The notes: generated by a model from the sequence alone, not told the origin. 8,219 nucleotides of DNA from CAYPEZ01 sp964622275 (GCA_964622275.1 CAZUMX010000044.1:1-8219), one strand, 5' to 3'. Positions 1-6,202 are shown, counted from the stretch's first letter. Numbers and translations are program-made.

Positions 1-2
1 TG

Positions 3-272
3 CGAGATGGTGGGTGGTTTTATTTCAAAACGTTTCTGAAGGATGAGGATCAGCACGCGGAAAGACTCTTGCGCGAGCATGGAACAGATGAAGTCAATAC
101 GTATCTTCACCCACGAATGGGCGTCGAAGAGCATGTATGGACAGAAGAAGAAATCGGCGAGTTTTGGGGGAGCGTGCTCACGATTCACAAAATTGATAAA
201 TCACACAAGCACATCCTTCATGGAAAAGCATTTAAGCGCCGCACCGTGAGCGTGTATATGCAAAAAATGTAG
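3..272 (+). CDS. 3' end of an unrecognised protein gene (5' end outside the window)
   Basis: This frame is open from the left edge to the TAG at 270-272 and gives 89 visible residues; the other two forward frames are closed within the first 45 bases. I do not recognise the family. The visible part is hydrophilic, with many Glu, Lys and His residues and three Trp, and has no membrane segment. It carries an acidic stretch (residues TEEEIGEFW), then a His/Lys-rich stretch (KIDKSHKHILHGKAFKRR) and a basic tail. The codon choice resembles the genes downstream. It could also start inside the window at the TTG at 69, but the open frame upstream and the charged composition favour a gene that began earlier. 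The tRNA genes follow about 120 bases downstream and no terminator is obvious between them. Confidence 0.55.
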   Translation, partial: RDGGWFYFKTFLKDEDQHAERLLREHGTDEVNTYLHPRMGVEEHVWTEEEIGEFWGSVLTIHKIDKSHKHILHGKAFKRRTVSVYMQKM

Positions 273-395
273 TGATTGAAAAAGAGGTCATCCTGTATTA
301 TGATGGCCAAGTTCGAAAAGTACAATAAGCAAAAAAGTATTGTTTTCATTGAAGGCGTGTGGTCAAAAGTAGGACAACATCTTTTGCCCATTCAT

Positions 396-471
396 GCCAA
401 TGTAGCTCAGTTGGTAGAGCATCTCCATGGTAAGGAGAAGGTCACCGGTTCGATTCCGGTCATTGGCTCCA
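396..471 (+). tRNA. tRNA-Thr (anticodon GGT), with encoded CCA
   Basis: A full cloverleaf can be drawn. The acceptor stem GCCAATG (396-402) pairs with CATTGGC (461-467) over 7 bp. The D arm is GCTC/GAGC with loop AGTTGGTA. The anticodon stem TCTCC/GGAGA is perfect around loop ATGGTAA, which puts GGT at 429-431 and reads ACC and ACU. The variable loop is AGGTC. The T arm is ACCGG-TTCGATT-CCGGT. The discriminator base is T468 and CCA is encoded at 469-471. G1-C72 and C2-G71, which threonyl-tRNA synthetase is known to read in E. coli, are both present. The U73 discriminator differs from the A73 of E. coli tRNA-Thr. Confidence 0.96.
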
Positions 472-509
472 TAATCAGCCTCTGTGTTTGATCACTAGAG
501 ACTGGCTAT

Positions 510-582
510 GCCACCTTAGCTCAGTTGGTAGAGCATCGCATTCGTAACGCGAAGCTCCCCAGTCCGATCCTCGGAGGTGGCT
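510..582 (+). tRNA. tRNA-Thr (anticodon CGT), degenerate in the T and anticodon arms
   Basis: The acceptor stem GCCACCT (510-516) pairs perfectly with AGGTGGC (575-581). The D arm GCTC/GAGC with loop AGTTGGTA is identical to that of the preceding tRNA. Loop TTCGTAA gives anticodon CGT at 543-545, which reads ACG. Several positions are off. Anticodon stem TCGCA/CGCGA has an A540-C548 mismatch next to the loop. T stem CCCAG/CTCGG has a C560-C572 mismatch. The T loop is TCCGATC, so the nearly universal T55 is C (base 564). The discriminator is T582 and CCA is not encoded (CAA follows). It lies 38 bases after tRNA-Thr(GGT), probably on the same transcript. It may be a working tRNA with weak pairs, a decaying gene, or carry sequencing errors; the perfect acceptor stem argues that it is still under selection. 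Confidence 0.78.
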
Positions 583-590
583 CAAAATAC

Positions 591-598
591 TGTATACT
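591..598 (+). promoter_or_regulatory. Putative -10 box for leaderless prfB
   Basis: TATACT at 593-598, preceded by TG, is one base from the TATAAT consensus. It ends 6 bases before the prfB ATG at 605, so a start site about 7 bases downstream would fall on or next to the A of the ATG. No Shine-Dalgarno sequence lies between the tRNA and the ATG, which fits a leaderless message. No good -35 box is visible; one would have to lie inside the 3' part of the tRNA gene. Readthrough from the tRNA transcript is the alternative. Confidence 0.4.
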
Positions 599-604
599 GC
601 CCAA

Positions 605-1489
605 ATGGCAGCAAAAGAAGAAATAGAAAAAAAAATTGCAGCGATTGAACTCTCAATGGGTGAGGCTGATTTTTGGGCCGATAAGACCCGGGCACAGACG
701 ATTCTCAAAGAATATCAAGATCTTAAGGCAGAGCTTGAAGGAGGTGGGAAGTATGATCGTGCGAATGCCATCATTACTATTTTCTCTGGGGCAGGCGGAG
801 ATGACGCTGAAGACTTTTCTGCAATGCTCTTTCGCATGTATCAAAAATTCTGTGATCGAAAAGGGTGGGGGTTCCTGCGGCTTCATGAGAACGAAAACGA
901 TCACGGAGGATTTCGTAACGTCACATTTGAAGTGGAAGGGAAGGGAAGCTACGGAGTCTTAAAGCACGAATCAGGGGTCCATCGCTTGGTGCGCACGTCT
1001 CCTTTTAATGCAAAGGGCCTTCGTCACACATCATTTTCTCTCGTTGAGGTCGTTCCAAAATTTCCAAAAGGTGAAGTTGCAGATTTGCCACCAAACGAAC
1101 TTGACATTGATTTCGCTCGGTCTGGGGGTGCGGGCGGTCAAAATGTGAATAAGCGCGAAACAGCAGTGCGCATCACACACATTCCGACGGGTCTTGCGGT
1201 CCATATTTCTAACGAACGAAGCCAGCAACAGAACAAGGAAAAAGCCCTCGAGATTCTTCGTGGTAAAGTTGCGCAATTTCGTGATGCGAAGACCGAAGAA
1301 GAAAGACAGAAGTTTTTTATTTCAAAAACGACGCAAGCCGCATGGGGCAATCAAATTCGCTCGTATGTGCTTCATCCGTACAAAATGGTGAAGGATCACC
1401 GTACTGATGCCGAGACGAGTGACACTGACGCAGTCCTCAATAATGGTGACCTGGACATCTTTATTGAGGCGGCACGTGGTTTAGGTTAG
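605..1489 (+). CDS. prfB: Peptide chain release factor 2 (RF2), short domain 1
   Basis: Class I release factor that reads UGA and UAA in the ribosomal A site and triggers hydrolysis of peptidyl-tRNA. The anticodon-like tripeptide SPF is at residues 132-134 (RTSPF), which marks RF2 rather than RF1. The catalytic GGQ is at 177-179 within SGGAGGQNVNK. The spacing between the two, 45 residues, matches E. coli RF2. The C-terminal part (RSYVLHPYKMVKDHRT, then DLDIFIEAA) is also typical. At 294 residues it is about 70 shorter than E. coli RF2, and the loss is in helical domain 1: about 20 residues at the N terminus and about 50 between W24 and G48. There is no in-frame UGA near the start, so the programmed frameshift known from many prfB genes is absent. 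ATG 605 is the first start after the tRNA and has no Shine-Dalgarno. UGA is in use as a stop here (end of the dioxygenase gene). ftsE follows after 15 bases. Confidence 0.96.
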   Translation: MAAKEEIEKKIAAIELSMGEADFWADKTRAQTILKEYQDLKAELEGGGKYDRANAIITIFSGAGGDDAEDFSAMLFRMYQKFCDRKGWGFLRLHENENDHGGFRNVTFEVEGKGSYGVLKHESGVHRLVRTSPFNAKGLRHTSFSLVEVVPKFPKGEVADLPPNELDIDFARSGGAGGQNVNKRETAVRITHIPTGLAVHISNERSQQQNKEKALEILRGKVAQFRDAKTEEERQKFFISKTTQAAWGNQIRSYVLHPYKMVKDHRTDAETSDTDAVLNNGDLDIFIEAARGLG

Positions 1490-1492
1490 AAT

Positions 1493-1498
1493 GGAGGG
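1493..1498 (+). promoter_or_regulatory. Strong Shine-Dalgarno for ftsE
   Basis: GGAGGG lies 6 bases before the ATG at 1505 and sets the ftsE start. It is the best ribosome binding site in the window; prfB, pyrG and the last gene show none, and the fibronectin gene has only a weak one. Confidence 0.8.
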
Positions 1499-1504
1499 AA
1501 TCAT

Positions 1505-2182
1505 ATGATTGTCTTTGATAGAGTTACGAAGCACTATTCGGACCAGTTTGCTGTCCGTAACGTTTCTTTCCAGGTCATGCCTGGGGAGTTTCTTTCTATT
1601 GTGGGGCACTCTGGTGCAGGAAAGACGACTCTCCTTAAGCTTCTCCTTATTGAAGAATTTCCCACAGAAGGGACGGTGCTTTTCGAAAAGGTGAATATTC
1701 ATGAAATTGCCCTCCGTCATATGCCTGATTATCGCCGTCGTGTAGGGATGGTGTTTCAGGACTTTCGCCTCCTCCCAAATAAAACTGCCTATGAGAACGT
1801 GGCGTTCGCCATGGAAGCCGCAGGGAAGACAGACCAAGAGATCGCATCGGATGTCCCACAGGTCCTCGAACTTGTCGATCTCAAGAGTAAGCTCTACCAC
1901 TTTCCACACGAACTTTCTGGTGGCGAGAAACAGCGTGTCGCAATCGCTCGAGCTATTGTGAATCAGCCTGATGTTATTGTTGCGGATGAGCCAACAGGGA
2001 ATCTCGATCCAGTTTCTACATATGACGTTATTCAGATTTTGAAAAAGATTAATGATATGGGGACAACAGTGCTTCTCACAACACACAACAAAGGAGTTAT
2101 TGATTCGCTCAAGAAGCGTGTGATTACCATGGCAGCTGGTGAGATTGTTCGCGATGACCCGCAGGGGAAATATGTCTTATAG
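1505..2182 (+). CDS. ftsE: Cell division ATP-binding protein FtsE
   Basis: Cytoplasmic ATPase of the FtsEX complex, which couples ATP hydrolysis to control of peptidoglycan hydrolases at the division site. The protein has 225 residues, the usual FtsE length, and all ABC ATPase motifs: Walker A GHSGAGKT (34-41), Q-loop Q85 in MVFQDFRLL, signature LSGGE (137-141), Walker B VIVADEP (157-163) with catalytic E162, D-loop GNLD (165-168) and H-loop H194 in TTHN. The Walker A form GHSGAGK and the phrase ADEPTGNLD are typical of FtsE and of the related LolD/MacB group; the FtsX gene 2 bases downstream settles the identity. The start has a strong Shine-Dalgarno. The gene is probably co-transcribed with prfB, an arrangement also known in other bacterial phyla. 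Confidence 0.97.
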   Translation: MIVFDRVTKHYSDQFAVRNVSFQVMPGEFLSIVGHSGAGKTTLLKLLLIEEFPTEGTVLFEKVNIHEIALRHMPDYRRRVGMVFQDFRLLPNKTAYENVAFAMEAAGKTDQEIASDVPQVLELVDLKSKLYHFPHELSGGEKQRVAIARAIVNQPDVIVADEPTGNLDPVSTYDVIQILKKINDMGTTVLLTTHNKGVIDSLKKRVITMAAGEIVRDDPQGKYVL

Positions 2183-2184
2183 CT

Positions 2185-3096
2185 ATGTTCACGAATATTC
2201 GTCGCATTATTAAATCCGGGTTCATTAATTTTTGGCGTAACGCTGTTGTTTCTTTGTCATCCATCTTTGTGATGACTGTCGCACTCTTTTTTATTGGGTC
2301 CATCGTGCTCTTGTCTGTCTTCTTAAACTCTGCCCTTCAGTCAATTAAGGATAAGGTTGATGTGAATGTATACATGACGACCGAAGCACCAGAAGCACAG
2401 ATCCTTGCGCTTAAAAAAGATCTCGAAGCCCTTCCGCAGGTTTCTGGAATCGAATACATCTCTCGAGATCAAGCCATTGAAGACTTTAACAAGAGGCACG
2501 AGAACGACTATCTTATGAAACAAGCGCTCGAGGAACTTGGCGAGAATCCACTTGGAGCAACTCTCAATATTAAGGCAAAAGATACTTCACAATACGATTC
2601 TATTAATAAATATCTCACTGAGGATAAAACATATTCAAGTATTATCTTTAGTGTGAACTACAATAAAAATCGTATTGTTATCGATCGTCTTACAGAACTC
2701 ACACAATCAGTTCAAAAAATTGGATTTGCAATTATGATCGCCCTAATTGTGATTGCTGTGGTGATTACATTCAACACAATTCGTCTCGCCATCTTTGTTT
2801 CTCGAGAAGAGATTGCTGTCATGCGACTTGTTGGGGCATACAACAGTTTCGTTCGTGGTCCTTTTGTCGTTGAAGGAATGATGTATGGCGTTGTCGGAGC
2901 GATCATTGCAACAGCGCTGTTTTACCCGATTACTTCTTGGCTGAAGAGTGCAACTGGTGACTTTTACGGAGGAATTGATTTATTCCTGTATTATATTGGA
3001 AACCTCAGTCAAATTTTTGGCCTTTTGCTTGGATCAGGCGTGCTTCTGGGGATGATTTCTTCATATCTTGCTGTGCGTAAATATCTCAAAGTATAA
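2185..3096 (+). CDS. ftsX: Cell division protein FtsX (membrane subunit)
   Basis: Integral membrane partner of FtsE. The 303 residues show the FtsX plan: a short cytoplasmic N terminus (IRRIIKSGFINFWRNA), TM1 at about 21-47, an extracellular domain at about 48-175, TM2 at about 178-203, a cytoplasmic segment with SREEIAVMRLVGA (206-218) that is conserved in the family and expected to contact FtsE, TM3 at about 223-247 and TM4 at about 273-296. The extracellular domain has the familiar order DVNVYM, then LPQVSGIEYISRDQA, then LGENPLGATLNIK. This domain normally binds a coiled-coil activator such as EnvC or a peptidoglycan hydrolase. No such M23-type gene follows here, so its partner must be encoded elsewhere. 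ATG 2185 starts 2 bases after the ftsE stop, which suggests translational coupling. It is followed by a 77-base gap before pyrG. Confidence 0.96.
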   Translation: MFTNIRRIIKSGFINFWRNAVVSLSSIFVMTVALFFIGSIVLLSVFLNSALQSIKDKVDVNVYMTTEAPEAQILALKKDLEALPQVSGIEYISRDQAIEDFNKRHENDYLMKQALEELGENPLGATLNIKAKDTSQYDSINKYLTEDKTYSSIIFSVNYNKNRIVIDRLTELTQSVQKIGFAIMIALIVIAVVITFNTIRLAIFVSREEIAVMRLVGAYNSFVRGPFVVEGMMYGVVGAIIATALFYPITSWLKSATGDFYGGIDLFLYYIGNLSQIFGLLLGSGVLLGMISSYLAVRKYLKV

Positions 3097-3158
3097 ATAG
3101 ACGTCTTTTAGGCCACATGACGACGCCTCCCGTCAATCGCTGTGGATAGGGTTTTTCC

Positions 3159-3166
3159 TGTACACT
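3159..3166 (+). promoter_or_regulatory. Putative -10 box for leaderless pyrG
   Basis: TACACT at 3161-3166, preceded by TG, ends 7 bases before the pyrG ATG at 3174. The motif (CTGTACACT) and its distance to the ATG closely match those before prfB (CTGTATACT, 6 bases). There is no Shine-Dalgarno in the 20 bases before the ATG. No convincing -35 box is visible. Together these suggest transcription starting at or very near the ATG. Confidence 0.4.
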
Positions 3167-3173
3167 ATTTTCT

Positions 3174-4859
3174 ATGGCTTCGGTGAGACCCCCGAAAGTG
3201 CGCCCTAACACCAGAGTGGCCCGGGCACGGAAATATGTTTTTGTTGTAGGCGGCGTGATGAGCGGTGTTGGAAAGGGGGTCACCGCTTCTTCTATTGCAA
3301 TGCTTTTTGAGGGGCACGGATACTCTGTGACTTCTATCAAAATCGATCCTTATATCAACGTCGACGCAGGTACCATGAACCCCACCGAACACGGTGAGGT
3401 TTTTGTTTTGTCTGATGGAGATGAAACCGACCAAGATATGGGAAACTATGAGAGATTTTTGAACACTGACCTCACGCGGGCGAATTATATGACGACAGGG
3501 CGGGTCTATCAGTCTGTTATCGAAAAGGAACGCAATCTCAAGTACAAGGGGAAATGTGTTCAAGTCGTCCCACACATCCCCATGGAGATCATTGAGAGAA
3601 TCGAAATCGCTGCTGAAAAAGCAGGTGCGGATATTACGGTTATAGAGATCGGTGGAACGGTAGGAGAATATGAAAATATCCTCTTTATCGAAAGTGCACG
3701 CATGATGGCGCTGCAGCATCCAGGCGATGTGAGATTCGTTATGGTCTCATATCTTCCAGTTCCAGGAAAAATTGGCGAGATGAAGACTAAACCCACGCAA
3801 CACGCTGTTCGTGCGCTCAATTCTACTGGTGTGCAACCTGATTTCATTATCGCTCGCAGTTCTGAGCCTATTGATCAGGTGCGCCGGGAAAAACTTGGGC
3901 TCTACTGTAACGTCAGGCACGATCACGTGATCTCTGCTCCAGATGTCGACAGCATCTATGATATTCCAATGAATTTTGAAAAACAGCATCTCGGGAAACT
4001 CCTTCTTGAGTCGTTGTCACTCTCTGCAAAAAAGAACCCCAACCTATCAGCGTGGAAACGATTTGTCGCACGGACAAAAAACAGTGGAGCGACAGTAAAT
4101 ATCGCTGTGGTGGGAAAGTATTTCCATACAGGATCTTTTGTGCTCTCTGATTCGTACATTTCGGTCATCGAAGCACTCAAATATTCTGCATGGCACATGG
4201 GGGTAAAAGCAAAACTCACGTGGCTCTCAGCTGAGGAATACGAACATAATCCCAACAAACTCAAAGAACTCTCTCGTTATGACGGAATTCTTATTCCTGG
4301 AGGATTTGGAAGTCGAGGGATTGAAGGAAAACTTAAGGCGATTGAATACTCGCGAATACACAAGATTCCATACTTTGGTCTTTGTTATGGAATGCAATTA
4401 TTGACAGTAGAGTATGCACGCAATGTCTTGAAACTTAAAGGAGCAAATACTGTTGAAGTAAACGAGAAGACCCCATTCCCAATCATTGACATCATGCCTG
4501 ATCAGAAGAAAAAACTTGCGCGGGGTGATTATGGTGGATCAATGCGGCTCGGGAGTTACACCGCAAAGCTTGAGAAGGGGAGTATCGCTCGTCATGCGTA
4601 TGGAAAAGAACATGTTGTAGAGCGTCATCGTCATCGTTATGAGGTGAACCCAACCTATGTAGGGGCGCTTCGAAAAGCGGGACTCGTTTTTTCAGGGACC
4701 TCTCCGGATGGGTCGCTGATGGAAATCGCTGAACTTCCGCAATCCAAACACCCCTTCTTTCTCGGAACACAATTCCATCCTGAGTTTCTCGCTCGCCCAC
4801 TTCGCCCTCATCCACTGTTTACTGCTTTTATCAAAGCGGCAAAAACTCGTCATGGATAA
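3174..4859 (+). CDS. pyrG: CTP synthase (glutamine hydrolysing)
   Basis: Makes CTP from UTP, ATP and glutamine, the last step of de novo pyrimidine nucleotide synthesis; a cytosolic tetramer in known cases. The N-terminal synthetase domain (about 20-290) has the P-loop-like GGVMSGVGKG (26-35), KIDPYINVDAGTM (56-68), HGEVFV (73-78), ETDQDMGNYERF (84-95), IGGTVG (159-164) and the KTKPTQH motif (204-210). The glutaminase domain (about 307-555) has the oxyanion-loop GGFG (376-379), nucleophile C404 in GLCYGMQ, RHRHRYEV (484-491) and H535/E537 in QFHPEF, so the Cys-His-Glu triad is complete. At 561 residues it is slightly longer than E. coli PyrG. The extra length comes from about 19 basic residues before YVFVVGG and a few residues after GKYF (316-328). 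ATG 3174 is chosen as the only ATG before the P-loop; GTG codons at 3183 and 3216 would trim the extension. The 3' end overlaps the next gene by 8 bases. Confidence 0.97.
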   Translation: MASVRPPKVRPNTRVARARKYVFVVGGVMSGVGKGVTASSIAMLFEGHGYSVTSIKIDPYINVDAGTMNPTEHGEVFVLSDGDETDQDMGNYERFLNTDLTRANYMTTGRVYQSVIEKERNLKYKGKCVQVVPHIPMEIIERIEIAAEKAGADITVIEIGGTVGEYENILFIESARMMALQHPGDVRFVMVSYLPVPGKIGEMKTKPTQHAVRALNSTGVQPDFIIARSSEPIDQVRREKLGLYCNVRHDHVISAPDVDSIYDIPMNFEKQHLGKLLLESLSLSAKKNPNLSAWKRFVARTKNSGATVNIAVVGKYFHTGSFVLSDSYISVIEALKYSAWHMGVKAKLTWLSAEEYEHNPNKLKELSRYDGILIPGGFGSRGIEGKLKAIEYSRIHKIPYFGLCYGMQLLTVEYARNVLKLKGANTVEVNEKTPFPIIDIMPDQKKKLARGDYGGSMRLGSYTAKLEKGSIARHAYGKEHVVERHRHRYEVNPTYVGALRKAGLVFSGTSPDGSLMEIAELPQSKHPFFLGTQFHPEFLARPLRPHPLFTAFIKAAKTRHG

Positions 4860-5676
4860 GCACGCTCTTGAGGCGCTTCTTGCACAAGCTCCAACAACAG
4901 CACCACTCCCGGTTGTGTTTGTGGGTCATGGATCACCACTCAATGGAATTCAGGATACACCGTACGCACGTGGGTGGGAGAAGATCGGGGAGGTTATTCC
5001 CAGACCACATGCCATACTTGTCATCTCTGCGCATTGGCTGACAGAAGGAACGGGGATCGATATCTCGGAGCGTCCAACCACACTGTATGATTTTTATGGA
5101 TTTCCCGAAGAATTATATTCGCTCAAGTATGAAGCTCCAGGATCTCCTCACTACGCACGTCTGACTAAGAGGGTGCTTACCCCACAAAATATAGAAGAAG
5201 AAATCTACGGCCTCGACCACGGAGCATGGATTGTGCTCAGGCGCATGTATCCAAAAGCAGATATCCCTGTCTATCAACTTAGTATTGATTTTTCAAAGCC
5301 AGCACGATTCCACTACAACCTTGGGCAAGCACTTGCTCCACTTCGTGAACGAGGAGTGTTGGTGTTGGGGAGTGGGAATATTGTTCACAACCTTCGGGCA
5401 ATAAACTGGAAACCCGATGCTCCACCATTCGAATGGGCAACGCAGTTTGATACATACGTGAAACATGCAGTAGAACACCGTGATCATGAGGCGATCATCG
5501 AGTATTCACAAGCTGGACCCACGGCAACTCTCTCAGTTCCTACACCAGACCATTATGTTCCGCTCCTCTACGCTCTTGGTGCGGCAGGAGAAAGCGCCCC
5601 ATCATTTCCTATTGAAGGCATCGAACATGGCAGTATTTCTATGCGGTCAATTCTTTGGAGAGAACGGACACCCTGA
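4852..5676 (+). CDS. Extradiol aromatic ring-opening dioxygenase, LigB/YgiD family
   Basis: The protein (274 residues) matches the E. coli YgiD (4,5-DOPA extradiol dioxygenase-like) plan throughout. It has VGHGSPLN (25-32), RPHAILVISAHW (51-62), a FYGFPEELY segment (81-89), GLDHGAW (120-126), QLSIDFSKP (142-150), GSGNIVHNL (173-181), a PTPDHYVPLLYALG segment (230-243) and the closing EGIEHGSISM motif (255-264). H26, H61, H179 and H234 correspond to the four family histidines that bind the metal, and H123 is the conserved histidine near the active site. The family cleaves catechol-type rings such as L-DOPA in plants; the natural substrate of bacterial YgiD-like proteins is uncertain, so no substrate is assigned. 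There is no signal peptide, so it is probably cytosolic. The start overlaps the last 8 bases of pyrG and has no clear Shine-Dalgarno, so coupled translation is likely. About 18 residues precede the conserved core. It ends in TGA. Confidence 0.92.
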   Translation: MDKHALEALLAQAPTTAPLPVVFVGHGSPLNGIQDTPYARGWEKIGEVIPRPHAILVISAHWLTEGTGIDISERPTTLYDFYGFPEELYSLKYEAPGSPHYARLTKRVLTPQNIEEEIYGLDHGAWIVLRRMYPKADIPVYQLSIDFSKPARFHYNLGQALAPLRERGVLVLGSGNIVHNLRAINWKPDAPPFEWATQFDTYVKHAVEHRDHEAIIEYSQAGPTATLSVPTPDHYVPLLYALGAAGESAPSFPIEGIEHGSISMRSILWRERTP

Positions 5677-5689
5677 GTGAGGTGTATGG

Positions 5690-5717
5690 TTGACAAAAAA
5701 TAATTATACTTTAAAAT
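5690..5717 (+). promoter_or_regulatory. Sigma70-type promoter before the RlpA-like gene
   Basis: A perfect -35 box TTGACA (5690-5695) is followed after 16 bases by TAAAAT (5712-5717), one mismatch from consensus. The region is AT-rich. The start site would lie near 5724, giving a leader of about 24 bases before the ATG at 5748. This is the clearest promoter in the window and separates the RlpA-like gene from the pyrG-dioxygenase unit. Confidence 0.72.
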
Positions 5718-5747
5718 ATTTTTTAGAGTATTTTGTTGTGAGGGTCC

Positions 5748-6176
5748 ATGAAAACGCATGTGTTCGGACTTTTCTGTTTGTTGTTGGGCCTATATCTTCT
5801 CCTTTTGCGAGATAAACAAACTAAGGAACCGATTGTAATCTTGCAAGGAGTCGCGTCGTTTTATGGAAAAAACGATGGATTCCACGGGAAGTGCATGGCT
5901 AACGGCATGCATTTTGATAAGGAAACAATGACTGCGGCGCACAAGTTTCTCCCACTTGGCTCAAGAGTACGAGTGACACACCTTAACAGATCTGTCGAAG
6001 TGGAGATCACAGATCGAGGCCCTTTCAAAAAGGGGAGAACTATTGATTTGTCTGAGAAAGCCGCACGTGATCTCGGGATGATCCGAAAAGGGATAGCTCA
6101 AGTAACCATTGAGGTTCTTGAGGTTCCCGAGGTCTCAGAGACGTACTTCCACGCAAATCCAGCGTGCCAAAAATAA
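5748..6176 (+). CDS. Membrane-anchored RlpA-like double-psi beta-barrel protein
   Basis: A 142-residue protein with one hydrophobic N-terminal segment (about 5-20), a short basic linker (RDKQTK) and an RlpA-like double-psi beta-barrel domain at about 33-123. The family signature is clear: GVASFYG (34-40), FHGKCMANGMHFD (45-57), TAAHKFLPLGSRVRVT (62-77), ITDRGPF (87-93), RTIDLSEKAARDLGM (97-111) and the closing VTIEVLE. H65 and D89 correspond to the histidine and aspartate needed for the lytic transglycosylase activity of Pseudomonas RlpA, so cleavage of glycan strands is possible. The SPOR domain that brings many RlpA proteins to the septum is absent, as is a lipobox; the first segment is probably an uncleaved anchor or a signal peptide. 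GAGGG-like bases (GAGGG at 5740-5744) lie only 3 bases before the ATG, a short spacing. The gene is a single-gene transcript bounded by its own promoter and terminator. Confidence 0.9.
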   Translation: MKTHVFGLFCLLLGLYLLLLRDKQTKEPIVILQGVASFYGKNDGFHGKCMANGMHFDKETMTAAHKFLPLGSRVRVTHLNRSVEVEITDRGPFKKGRTIDLSEKAARDLGMIRKGIAQVTIEVLEVPEVSETYFHANPACQK

Positions 6177-6202
6177 AGGAGAAGTCTTGTATAGAGTTTT
6201 CT

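Noticed and set aside
272..328. An 18-residue frame starting GTG that overlaps the TAG of the first gene
   Set aside because: The overlap looks like coupling, but the peptide is too short to judge, has no ribosome binding site and no recognisable content.
276..491. A 71-codon open frame starting with TTG and running through the first tRNA
   Set aside because: Its second half is just the tRNA-Thr sequence read in frame (AQLVEH...GSIPVIGS pattern), a well-known false gene; the start is weak.
605..700. Programmed +1 frameshift site expected in prfB
   Set aside because: No in-frame UGA or CUUUGA-like site exists near the start; the frame is continuous from ATG 605.
1481..2086. A 201-codon open frame on the minus strand opposite ftsE
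   Set aside because: It lies wholly opposite an unmistakable FtsE gene and its composition (many Arg, Cys, His) is that of an antisense shadow.
3165..3719. A 184-codon open frame on the minus strand opposite pyrG
   Set aside because: It lies opposite the conserved synthetase domain of CTP synthase and resembles no family.
5705..5710. TATACT as the -10 box for the RlpA-like gene
   Set aside because: It is only 9 bases from the TTGACA box; TAAAAT at 5712-5717 has the proper 16-base spacing.
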